From Paenibacillus terrae (GTDB lineage Bacteria > Bacillota > Bacilli > Paenibacillales > Paenibacillaceae), in contig NZ_JTHP01000063.1 in NCBI RefSeq assembly GCF_000943545.1, positions 1 to 35,138 of the forward strand: a stretch of 35,138 nucleotides of DNA, given 5' to 3'. Positions 7,575 to 14,203 of the stretch are shown piece after piece. Position 1 is the stretch's first letter. Every line of letters starts with the position of its first letter. The position numbers were made by a program, and so were the translations under genes. The notes beneath the pieces are model-generated. The model did not search any database and was not told the DNA's origin. It saw only the letters and a program-made list of their open reading frames with translations.

Positions 7575-9067
7575 AATAGAGCATTTTCACTAAATTGACA
7601 TCTAAATTGATCCCCGGACAGGGTTTCTTCCTTCATAAGGATGTCAAGAGAGTTGTCGAACACTGGACGATGCTTTTCGAGCAGCTCCAAAGTACGGTTA
7701 TGAAGGTCGTCCATAATCTCACCATTTTCGCGCATGAGCTCTTCTTTCGTTACCATTTCCATGTTAATAATGCCAAGTGAAGTCAAACCGGAAGTCATCA
7801 TCGTATGAACAATGTTCAGCGCCTGCTCAAAATCGTTGCTAGAGCCTGTACTGCGACCGCCATAGTACATTTCTTCCGCCGTAGCTCCTGCGAGCGAGAT
7901 CATGATCTGCTCCTCCAGGAACTGCTTGGTATACAAATAATGCTCTTGCTGTGGATTGTGCCGCACATAGCCGAGCGCTTTCCCACGCGGGCTGAGCGCT
8001 ACCTGGCTGACACTGCCCGGACGAACGATTTCAGCCATAATAGCATGTCCCAGTTCATGAATCGCTACACGTTTTTTCTCTTCCAACGTTGATTCACGAT
8101 CCGTTTTCTCACCCATCATCACCTTGTCAATCGCCATCGACAGATGCTTTTGCGCAATCGTTTCCTGTTCCTGTCTCATCGCATAGATTGCCGCTTCGTT
8201 CATGACACTTTCCAGCTGTGCACCGGAAAACCCGTAGGATTCCTCAGCAATTTTGTCCAGATTCGCCTCTTCCTGAATCGGTTTGTTTTTGGCATGGATT
8301 TTAAGAATATGAAGACGGCCCTTCTTATCAGGCAAGTCCACTTGAATATGACGGTCAAAACGCCCCGGACGCGTTAAGGCGCTGTCCAGCATTTCTTTAC
8401 GGTTTGTAGCCGCAATGATCAAAATGCGCGGAGTATCTGCTGAATAGATGCCATCCATTTCAGTCAGCAACTGATTCAAGGTTTGGTCATATTCACGTTG
8501 CTGTCCACCCTCACGCTTGCCGCCAATCACGTCGATCTCGTCAATAAAAATAATAGCATTTTCCTTCTTTTCCTTGGCTGCACGAGTGCGGGCCTCCCGA
8601 AACAGCTCGCGGACACGGCCTGCACCAACACCTACGTACATTTCAACAAACTCACTGCCTGAAGAGGCAACAAATATAGAATTGGTATAGTGCGCAGCTG
8701 CCTTCGCCATCAGTGTTTTCCCGGTTCCCGGAGGGCCTGTAAGCAAAACACCTTTTAATGGACGAATGCCAAACTTGGAAATTTCATCATGCCGATTCAA
8801 AAAATCCAGCGCTTCACGCAGCTCCTGCTTGGCGCTTTCTTGCCCGCCGATTTCCTCAAAAGTCAGCTTGTCCGGGCCATTCTTTTTACGTTTACGTTCT
8901 TGCCCGGCCCCTACAGCCAAGCCTCCACGTGCATGCATGAGCATTAACAAGCCGCTGAGCATCAAACCTGCGATAAGAAAAGGGATAATATTCACCCCGA
9001 TAAAAATGAGAAATATAATGGTCACCGGCACAATGCCGATTAGTGCTTCCTTGATCCATCTAGGCAT
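7565..9067 (-). CDS. FtsH-like membrane AAA+ zinc protease (short paralog)
   Basis: A 500-residue AAA ATPase fused to an M41 metalloprotease domain. Two closely spaced hydrophobic segments (about residues 9-25 and 27-45) are followed by a basic stretch, with no room for the ~70-residue extracytoplasmic domain of standard FtsH (about 640 residues in Bacillus). Walker A GPPGTGKT is at 111-118, a pore-loop-like MYVGVG near 143, Walker B IIFIDEID near 172 and arginine fingers in LTRPGRFDRH near 231. The zinc motif is HELGH at 337-341 (HEAGH in typical FtsH), and the third ligand is probably D412 in STGSSND. All catalytic parts are present, so it should be active. It overlaps the upstream gene by 8 nt. 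It is probably a paralog beside the housekeeping FtsH; this is inference. Confidence 0.9.
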   Translation of the reverse strand: MPRWIKEALIGIVPVTIIFLIFIGVNIIPFLIAGLMLSGLLMLMHARGGLAVGAGQERKRKKNGPDKLTFEEIGGQESAKQELREALDFLNRHDEISKFGIRPLKGVLLTGPPGTGKTLMAKAAAHYTNSIFVASSGSEFVEMYVGVGAGRVRELFREARTRAAKEKKENAIIFIDEIDVIGGKREGGQQREYDQTLNQLLTEMDGIYSADTPRILIIAATNRKEMLDSALTRPGRFDRHIQVDLPDKKGRLHILKIHAKNKPIQEEANLDKIAEESYGFSGAQLESVMNEAAIYAMRQEQETIAQKHLSMAIDKVMMGEKTDRESTLEEKKRVAIHELGHAIMAEIVRPGSVSQVALSPRGKALGYVRHNPQQEHYLYTKQFLEEQIMISLAGATAEEMYYGGRSTGSSNDFEQALNIVHTMMTSGLTSLGIINMEMVTKEELMRENGEIMDDLHNRTLELLEKHRPVFDNSLDILMKEETLSGDQFRCQFSENALLPA

Positions 9068-9593
9068 TAGGCCATACCCCCATTTGCTGAGATTGACGTG
9101 GCAAAACGATAAACTTGGTCGCTTTGCCTTCGCTGAGTCGGATATAGACGTTGTTTGAATCCATATCGGTATCGGCCTCGATACCGGTTTTTTTCTTTTT
9201 CATCTGCTCGACGGTAGATGAAATTTGGGTGTATTTTTTATTTTCCATCGCTTCCGCTACCGGAAACATGGCCTCAGACCACCACTGGTTCAACGCTGGA
9301 TTGGAATGATCCGCAATTTCCAGCTTAACTGTACGGCTGCCAATGATGGACTGTCCTTTTTGCTTAACTACATTGACCAATCCGGCGACATCTGCCTGCG
9401 GTTTGAGATCCAGATTCAAAACAACCTGATCCGGTTTAATATCTATTTGAGCGCTTGTGACGCCGGGATATTGGGAAACCAGTTTTTCCAGAGGACTCTG
9501 CATTGTAAACTGACGGTAAATAAACCATCCTCCAAACAACAGCGATGCTGCCAGAACCGCCGCAACAACGATAGGAACTGCACGTAATTTCAA
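9060..9593 (-). CDS. Small membrane-anchored protein coupled to FtsH-like protease
   Basis: A 177-residue protein with an N-terminal membrane anchor (about residues 7-27), a positively charged start and a polar remainder predicted outside the membrane. The start is TTG at 9593, 7 nt after GAGAGGAGG; the longer frame lacks such a site. An ATG next to that site is out of frame. The stop overlaps the start of the FtsH-like gene by 8 nt. I do not recognise the family; there is a pattern of about 40-residue alpha/beta segments (SQYPGVTSAQIDIKPDQVVLNLDL) but no catalytic motif. By tight coupling it is a candidate modulator, adaptor or substrate of the protease, comparable in role to HflK/HflC or SpoVM, though unrelated in sequence as far as I can see. 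Confidence 0.75.
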   Translation of the reverse strand: MKLRAVPIVVAAVLAASLLFGGWFIYRQFTMQSPLEKLVSQYPGVTSAQIDIKPDQVVLNLDLKPQADVAGLVNVVKQKGQSIIGSRTVKLEIADHSNPALNQWWSEAMFPVAEAMENKKYTQISSTVEQMKKKKTGIEADTDMDSNNVYIRLSEGKATKFIVLPRQSQQMGVWPNA

Positions 9594-9806
9594 ATAACAT
9601 CCTCCTCTCAAAATGTAAAACACAGAAGAAACGGGACGAATGTCAACACATAAACCAGACTGCATGATCTACAGTGATCAGCAGGTCTTTTTCTATCATT
9701 TTTGTCTATCACTTATAAATTATAGTATATCATAACGTATATCTAATATCGAAGGCAATGTGTGGGGGAGTTGTGGTTGGGCAAAATCATTGGTTATGGC
9801 TGTAAT
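9594..9806 (-). promoter_or_regulatory. Upstream region of the ftsH-like operon
   Basis: This gap holds an AT-rich stretch with a perfect TATAAT on the minus strand (9724-9719) and, nearer the gene, a TTGACA (about 9649-9644) that lacks a good -10 at 17 nt. Either could drive the two-gene operon. No open frame of interest was seen. Confidence 0.35.
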
Positions 9807-9987
9807 GTGTGACGCTGCGTGTAGGATTTGATCTTACGATCGCTGTTGCCATGGGATTCTTTTGATTAAATAAAACATTTAACGGTTAGAATCCCATGAC
9901 AAGTATATGCTTCTGAAGCGAGCTTTCTTTCAGAAAGCTTTCAGGCGAACGCTATCGCTTCTCCAGATTCAAATCCTCCACTCCGCT
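9807..9987 (+). repeat. Structured intergenic repeat, copy A (inverted partner of 11452-11629)
   Basis: About 181 bp matching the reverse complement of 11452-11629. Identical blocks include 25 nt (9826-9850) and 33 nt (9921-9953). It contains a long-loop hairpin with perfect 11-bp arms (9850-9860 and 9888-9898, CATGGGATTCT / AGAATCCCATG), a small GCTTC-t-GAAGC stem and an AGCTTTC / GAAAGCT stem. No protein reading is conserved between the copies. It reads toward budC. It is probably a dispersed, non-coding repeat of this genome; copy number cannot be known from the window. Confidence 0.85.
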
Positions 9988-10084
9988 ACTGCACAGCCAT
10001 AAAGAATATTTCGCCTTGTGAGGAAAGTTGGGTAGGTAAATATGCTTCGCTTGCTTGCAGCCAAGCTTAGCTTGAGGTGATAAT

Positions 10085-10125
10085 AAAAATACGTAAATAC
10101 GATTTTATCGTATTTACGTATTTTT
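10085..10125 (-). terminator. Bidirectional hairpin terminator after budC
   Basis: Perfect 19-bp stem (10085-10103 / 10107-10125) with a 3-nt loop and T tracts on both strands. In the minus direction it ends the budC transcript about 100 nt after the stop. The stem sequence ACGTAAATACGAT recurs in the hairpin on the other side of budC (11208-11220). Between copy A and this hairpin (9988-10084) no gene is visible. Confidence 0.9.
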
Positions 10126-10221
10126 TTGTTTGCTATTTACTTTTTTATGTGTAAACATACTGCAATGCTAACTTTACACTGTGTATAAAGAGGATTGATT
10201 ATTGCCTTATAGCAGAATCTT

Positions 10222-11004
10222 TTAAAGGAACATCATCCCGCCGTCGATCAGAGGGGATTGTCCTGTCATGTAATCGGAATCGGGGCCTGCCAGGAAGGAT
10301 ACAAAGGCAGATACGTCTTCCGGTGTAGAAAGACGGCCCAGGGCAATTTTACTGCCGAATTCCTTGGTCGCATCCCCTGTAGCTTCGCCTTTGGATGCCG
10401 TAATTTCTTTATCAATGCCGCTCCACATTGGTGTTTGTACAATGCCAGGGCAGTAGGCGTTTGCTGTAATACCATATTGGGCATATTCCTGAGCGGCGGT
10501 TTGTGTTAGGGCACGAACTGCAAATTTGGTAGCGGAGTAAATGCCCAAATTGGCATTACCAACATGGCCTGCCTGAGAAGAGGCATTGATGATTTTACCA
10601 CCATGGCCCAGTTCCTTGAACTTGGCGGCTGCCGCCTGAATGCCCCAAAGTACACTGGTCACATTGATATGAAACAGCTTGTCAAAATCAGCCAGCGTAA
10701 CATCTTCCAACAGCTTGGCAGGAGCAATCCCCGCATTATTTACAATGACATCAAAGCCACCGAGTTTTTCAGATGCTTCCTTCACAGCCGCAAAAACCTG
10801 ATCCCGGTTGGAAACATCGACTTTAAGCGCAAGCGAGCGCCCTCCTGCCTTTGTAATCTCACCAGCAACACTTTGGGCCGTTTCTTCATTCAAATCCACG
10901 ACTGTCACTGCGAAGCCATCTTGACTGAGGCGTAAAGCAATAGCCCGTCCAATCCCTTGACCCCCACCCGTTACTAATGCAACTTTCCCATTCACTTTAC
11001 CCAT
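10222..11004 (-). CDS. budC: Acetoin reductase / meso-2,3-butanediol dehydrogenase (SDR family)
   Basis: A 260-residue short-chain dehydrogenase that reduces diacetyl and acetoin with NADH to 2,3-butanediol, recycling NAD+ under oxygen limitation. The cofactor motif is TGGGQGIG, the structural motif NNAGIAP, and the catalytic Ser-Tyr-Lys set lies in INASSQAGHVGN and YSATK. The sequence follows Klebsiella BudC closely from memory, including GHGGKIIN, YCPGIVQTPMW and SDYMTGQSPLIDGGM, which supports the substrate call. Start: AAGGAG lies 4 nt before an ATG at 11010 and 10 nt before an ATG at 11004; I prefer 11004. It stands alone between two terminators and two inverted repeats. The ~200 nt upstream are AT-rich, with no clear promoter or Rex site. 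Confidence 0.9.
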   Translation of the reverse strand: MGKVNGKVALVTGGGQGIGRAIALRLSQDGFAVTVVDLNEETAQSVAGEITKAGGRSLALKVDVSNRDQVFAAVKEASEKLGGFDVIVNNAGIAPAKLLEDVTLADFDKLFHINVTSVLWGIQAAAAKFKELGHGGKIINASSQAGHVGNANLGIYSATKFAVRALTQTAAQEYAQYGITANAYCPGIVQTPMWSGIDKEITASKGEATGDATKEFGSKIALGRLSTPEDVSAFVSFLAGPDSDYMTGQSPLIDGGMMFL

Positions 11005-11202
11005 GTTCATGAATCTCCTTTTTGTATAAGTAGTCATGATAACATAGCCACAAAATTATGGGTTACGTTAGTCTGCACCTATAATTAAACCATTTTAAGG
11101 AAAAAATTATTATGATCTATGTAATAGACTTCATATTTAACCTGTTTAAGGGAACTACAAAAGATATTATAATAAATAAGTTCTTACCAAACAAAAAAAA
11201 CC

Positions 11203-11243
11203 AAAAGACGTAAATACGATAAATATCGCTTTTACGTCTTTTT
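11203..11243 (-). terminator. Hairpin terminator upstream of budC, ending the ypmB transcript
   Basis: On the minus strand, AAAGACGTAAAAGCGAT pairs with ATCGTATTTACGTCTTT with two mismatched positions, followed by GG and eight T. It shares 13 nt with the budC terminator at 10091-10103. It is the first terminator downstream of ypmB (about 410 nt), so the ypmB transcript would carry repeat copy B in its 3' region. Nothing gene-like was found in 11244-11451. Confidence 0.8.
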
Positions 11244-11451
11244 GTCTTCAATGTTTCCAACCTACACATTCTTTTATAAAACATATCTTCTAAAGTCACA
11301 TAGCTTTTTTAAGTAAAAAGCGATTTTCCAATTTTCACAGATTGGTTTAGTGTAAAACCCAAAATGGAGACAAGCGCAGCGGCGTCCGTGCCCCCTACCC
11401 CCAACTCCCATAAAAAGAGTGGTGCTTGGAGTGACTCCATGGCGGTCAGCC

Positions 11452-11629
11452 AGCGGAGTGGGCCATTTGAATCTGAAAAAGCGAAGCGTTCGCCTGAAAG
11501 CTTTCTGAAAGAAAGCTTGCTTCGGAAGCATATGCTTGCCGACGGATTTTCCCCATAAGAATCTAATCGAAAAAAATCCGGCGGCAACAGCGATCGTAAG
11601 ATCAAATGGACCACGCAGCGCTCTCACAC
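11452..11629 (-). repeat. Structured intergenic repeat, copy B (inverted partner of 9807-9987)
   Basis: The same element as copy A but on the minus strand, so both copies point inward at budC. Its long-loop hairpin has arms CGGATTTT / AAAATCCG where copy A has GGGATTCT / AGAATCCC: both base-pair differences are compensatory. The 33-nt block around AGCTTTC...GAAAGCT (11485-11517) is identical. Open frames across it are not shared with copy A and look accidental. The repeat starts about 25 nt beyond the ypmB stop. Confidence 0.85.
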
Positions 11630-11654
11630 CGCCACTATCCACGCTTCACCCAGC

Positions 11655-12179
11655 TCAATTATTAGGCAAAGTATACTTTACCCCCATTGATCCCCCATCC
11701 GAGAAGCGATAAAAGGTATAGTAATGATGACTGCCGTCATCGTAAAACAACTGCCATACATATTGACCTTTAAACACACTCGGCTCAAGCCTTACAATAT
11801 CTATACCCGGAAGCTGCTGCTGGATCATGGCTGTCATTTTTTGCTCGTCGACTCCGTTTTTAAGTAGCTCGGTATGAACACCACTATTATCTGCCACAGG
11901 CACATTAGGTTGACCCTCCACTTTTTGAAAAGGGACCCACACCATAATATTTTCATTCTGAGCATTTTTCCCTTGAACCACCCAGTATACCTGATCCCAC
12001 ACCGACTTCCACGTCTGAGTCGTGGTAACCAGACCACCCGATTGCTTGGCCTTTACGATAGCGGCATTTCTCTCAGTCACCTGGTCTTGAGTAACATAAG
12101 AATAATACCAGAAAATGCTGACCAGGATCAGTATGACAGCCAGAATGGCGACCACTATCCATTTTTTCTTATTTTTCAA
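11655..12179 (-). CDS. ypmB: YpmB-like membrane-anchored protein (DUF5590)
   Basis: A 174-residue protein with a basic N-terminus, one transmembrane segment (about residues 7-25) and an extracytoplasmic part with repeated alpha/beta pattern. The start is TTG, 7-8 nt after AGAGGAAG. The length, the anchor and the sequence style (conserved WKSVWDQVYWVVQGKN and YVWQLFYDDG) match YpmB of B. subtilis, which also lies near dinG and asnS. Its function is unknown; the domain is of PepSY-like type in my judgement. In B. subtilis aspB follows; here repeat copy B does. It lies 37 nt after mtaD and is probably in the same transcript as rex and mtaD. Confidence 0.8.
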   Translation of the reverse strand: MKNKKKWIVVAILAVILILVSIFWYYSYVTQDQVTERNAAIVKAKQSGGLVTTTQTWKSVWDQVYWVVQGKNAQNENIMVWVPFQKVEGQPNVPVADNSGVHTELLKNGVDEQKMTAMIQQQLPGIDIVRLEPSVFKGQYVWQLFYDDGSHHYYTFYRFSDGGSMGVKYTLPNN

Positions 12180-12216
12180 ACCTGTGCTTCCTCTCTAAGG
12201 GGATGTGACACCTGAA

Positions 12217-13518
12217 TTAGCGCGACAGCAGCCCTTCAAAGGCGGCTTGTGCCTCATGCTTGATACGTTCCTCATCCATAGTCAGGCACTCACCGTTTTT
12301 CACAACCTGACGACCGTCTACCCATACATGGGCTACGTCTTTGGCGCTTGCAGAGTATACGGCATGAGAAATGAGATCCGTATGCGGCAAGAAATGAGCC
12401 TGATTGAGATCAAGCGCGATAAAGTCAGCCTTGTTGCCTGCTGCCAGCGCCCCTACCTCATTCAAGCCAATCGACTTCGCTCCGTACTCCGTTCCCAGAC
12501 GCAACGCCTCACCCGCAGGAACTGCGGTTGGGTCGCCAGATACTCCCTTGTGAATGAGTGCAGCCAGACGCATTTCCTCAAACATATCCAGGTTATTGTT
12601 ACTGGCGGGACCGTCTGTTCCGAGAGAGACAGTAACGCCTGCACGGAGCAGATCAGGCACTCTTGCCACACCGCTCGCCAGCTTCAAGTTGCTGCCCGGA
12701 TTATGCGAAACCGCTACACCGCGTTCAGCCAGCAAAGCTATTTCTTCGTCATTCAAATGAACAGCATGGGCAACAAGCGATGGACGGGAGAAAAAGCCGA
12801 GCTTATCCAAATGCGCAACCGGGCGCAAGCCGTAGTCGCGTACGTTTTGCTCTACTTCGGCAATGGTTTCGGACATATGCGTATGCAACGGTAAGTCCAG
12901 ATCATGCGCAGCCTGCACGAATTTTTCGATAAACGCAGGCGGACACGTATACGGCGCATGTGGAGACATCATAGTCGTAATGCGACCGTCTGCTTTTCCA
13001 TGCCAATTACGCGCAAAATTCACAGCCTCAGCCAGCTTGATCCGCTGCTCTTCCTCCGAACATAATCCAATCGCTCCACGCATCAGACTGGCACGGATGC
13101 CGGACTCTTCAGCTACACGAGCCACCTCGTCCATATGATCATACATGTCCAAAAAGGTGGTTGTACCGCCTTTCAGCATTTCCAGCACGGACAAGGACGT
13201 ACCCCAGTACACATCCGTAGACGTAAACTTGGCTTCCATCGGCCACATTTTTTCCTGAAGCCATACTTGAAGAGCCAGATCGTCCCCATACCCGCGCAGC
13301 AGAGACATCGCCGCATGACCATGTGTATTAATCAGGCCAGGTAAAAACAGCAGCCCGTTACCATCAATCGCTTCCGTCTTTTCCTCACCCGCTGGCAAAG
13401 TCTCGCCAATATAGGTAATGCGGCTGTCCTCCACGATCATATAGCCGTGGATTACCCCCGCTTCCGGTCTGTTCACGGCAAAAGAGCCGTTTTTAATCAT
13501 CCATTTATTCGCCGTCAT
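12217..13518 (-). CDS. mtaD: 5-methylthioadenosine / S-adenosylhomocysteine deaminase (amidohydrolase)
   Basis: A 433-residue metal-dependent amidohydrolase. This family deaminates S-adenosylhomocysteine or methylthioadenosine to the inosyl products during methionine salvage. Metal ligands and signatures are visible: NTHGHAAMSLLRG near residue 64, HTHMSET near 212, HAVHLNDEE near 240 and the SLGTDGPASNNNLDMFEEMR block near 300. Length matches the MtaD/SsnA group. The substrate cannot be decided from sequence alone; other family members act on adenosine, guanine or chlorinated rings. The ATG overlaps the rex 3' end by 14 nt. Confidence 0.88.
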   Translation of the reverse strand: MTANKWMIKNGSFAVNRPEAGVIHGYMIVEDSRITYIGETLPAGEEKTEAIDGNGLLFLPGLINTHGHAAMSLLRGYGDDLALQVWLQEKMWPMEAKFTSTDVYWGTSLSVLEMLKGGTTTFLDMYDHMDEVARVAEESGIRASLMRGAIGLCSEEEQRIKLAEAVNFARNWHGKADGRITTMMSPHAPYTCPPAFIEKFVQAAHDLDLPLHTHMSETIAEVEQNVRDYGLRPVAHLDKLGFFSRPSLVAHAVHLNDEEIALLAERGVAVSHNPGSNLKLASGVARVPDLLRAGVTVSLGTDGPASNNNLDMFEEMRLAALIHKGVSGDPTAVPAGEALRLGTEYGAKSIGLNEVGALAAGNKADFIALDLNQAHFLPHTDLISHAVYSASAKDVAHVWVDGRQVVKNGECLTMDEERIKHEAQAAFEGLLSR

Positions 13519-14158
13519 GTTGCATATCTTCCTTTCCGTCTTCCAAATAATAAGCGAGGCTTAACAAATCTGTTGTAAAATCTGTGGCATGTATTCGAAT
13601 ATTTGCTGGTGCCTTGAGAGTGGTCGGCGCAAAGTTCAAAATCGCTCCAATCCCGCTATTTATGAGCCTGTCAGCCACGTTCTGCGCTTCAAAATCCGGT
13701 ACGGTAATAATCCCAATCCGAATGTTTTGTTCCTTCACGGTCGCTTCCAGTTCATCCATTGGCTGTACGACCAGCGTATTGATCTTGGTTCCAACCTTAT
13801 CTGGCACAGCATCAAATACTGCTACAATTTTCATATTGTCTTTTAAATAAGCATTATAATTCGAAAGGGCTTGCCCCAGATTACCTGCTCCGACCAATAC
13901 CACATTAATTTGCTGGTCGATTTTCAGGATATGGCGTATTTTCTCGATAAGATAAGTAACATCATAGCCGATACCCTTACGGCCAAAATCTCCAAAATAC
14001 GCGAGATCCTTACGAATTTGAGCCGGATTCAAATCCAGTCTTTGTCCTAACTCCTGGGAAGAGACCGTAGCCACCTCCCGTTTGTGCAGTGCATTCAGAT
14101 AACGTAAATATACGGGTAACCTCCGTACGACAGCCTCTGAAATTTTATCTGATTTCAT
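13505..14158 (-). CDS. rex: Redox-sensing transcriptional repressor Rex
   Basis: A 217-residue Rex protein. Rex represses fermentation and respiration genes when NAD+/NADH is high and leaves DNA when NADH binds. The N-terminal winged helix (about residues 5-75) includes SSQELGQRLDLNPAQIRKDLAYFG. The Rossmann core begins VVLVGAGNLGQAL near residue 86, and the C-terminal swapped helix is at LSLAYYLED. Start ATG follows AGGGGGAG. Targets in this window could include budC, hbd-ackA or 27301, but only the last has a near-Rex palindrome. It sits in a dinG-rex-mtaD-ypmB row on one strand. Confidence 0.95.
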   Translation of the reverse strand: MKSDKISEAVVRRLPVYLRYLNALHKREVATVSSQELGQRLDLNPAQIRKDLAYFGDFGRKGIGYDVTYLIEKIRHILKIDQQINVVLVGAGNLGQALSNYNAYLKDNMKIVAVFDAVPDKVGTKINTLVVQPMDELEATVKEQNIRIGIITVPDFEAQNVADRLINSGIGAILNFAPTTLKAPANIRIHATDFTTDLLSLAYYLEDGKEDMQHDGE

Positions 14159-14178
14159 ACATGCTCCCCCTAATTGTA

Positions 14179-14200
14179 ACGGACATGTTTAGATGTCCGT
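14179..14200 (-). repeat. Inverted repeat between dinG and rex
   Basis: ACGGACAT and ATGTCCGT form a perfect 8-bp stem with a 6-nt loop, between the dinG stop and the rex ribosome-binding site. No T tract follows, and it is unlike the Rex operator, so it may be an RNA hairpin or a protein site. Confidence 0.5.
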
Positions 14201-14203
14201 CCG

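Noticed and set aside
11005..11120. Rex operator upstream of budC
   Set aside because: Only a TTGTGG half-match was found; no second half-site.
9807..11629. Composite transposon carrying budC
   Set aside because: No transposase gene, no target-site duplication, and the ~180-bp repeats have no insertion-sequence ends; kept only as a structured-repeat finding.
11274..11642. 122-residue minus-strand open frame across repeat copy B
   Set aside because: It lies mostly on the repeat, is not preserved in copy A, has no ribosome-binding site and reads through the hairpin arms.
12205..12894. 229-residue plus-strand open frame opposite mtaD
   Set aside because: Shadow of mtaD; no site and no recognisable domain.
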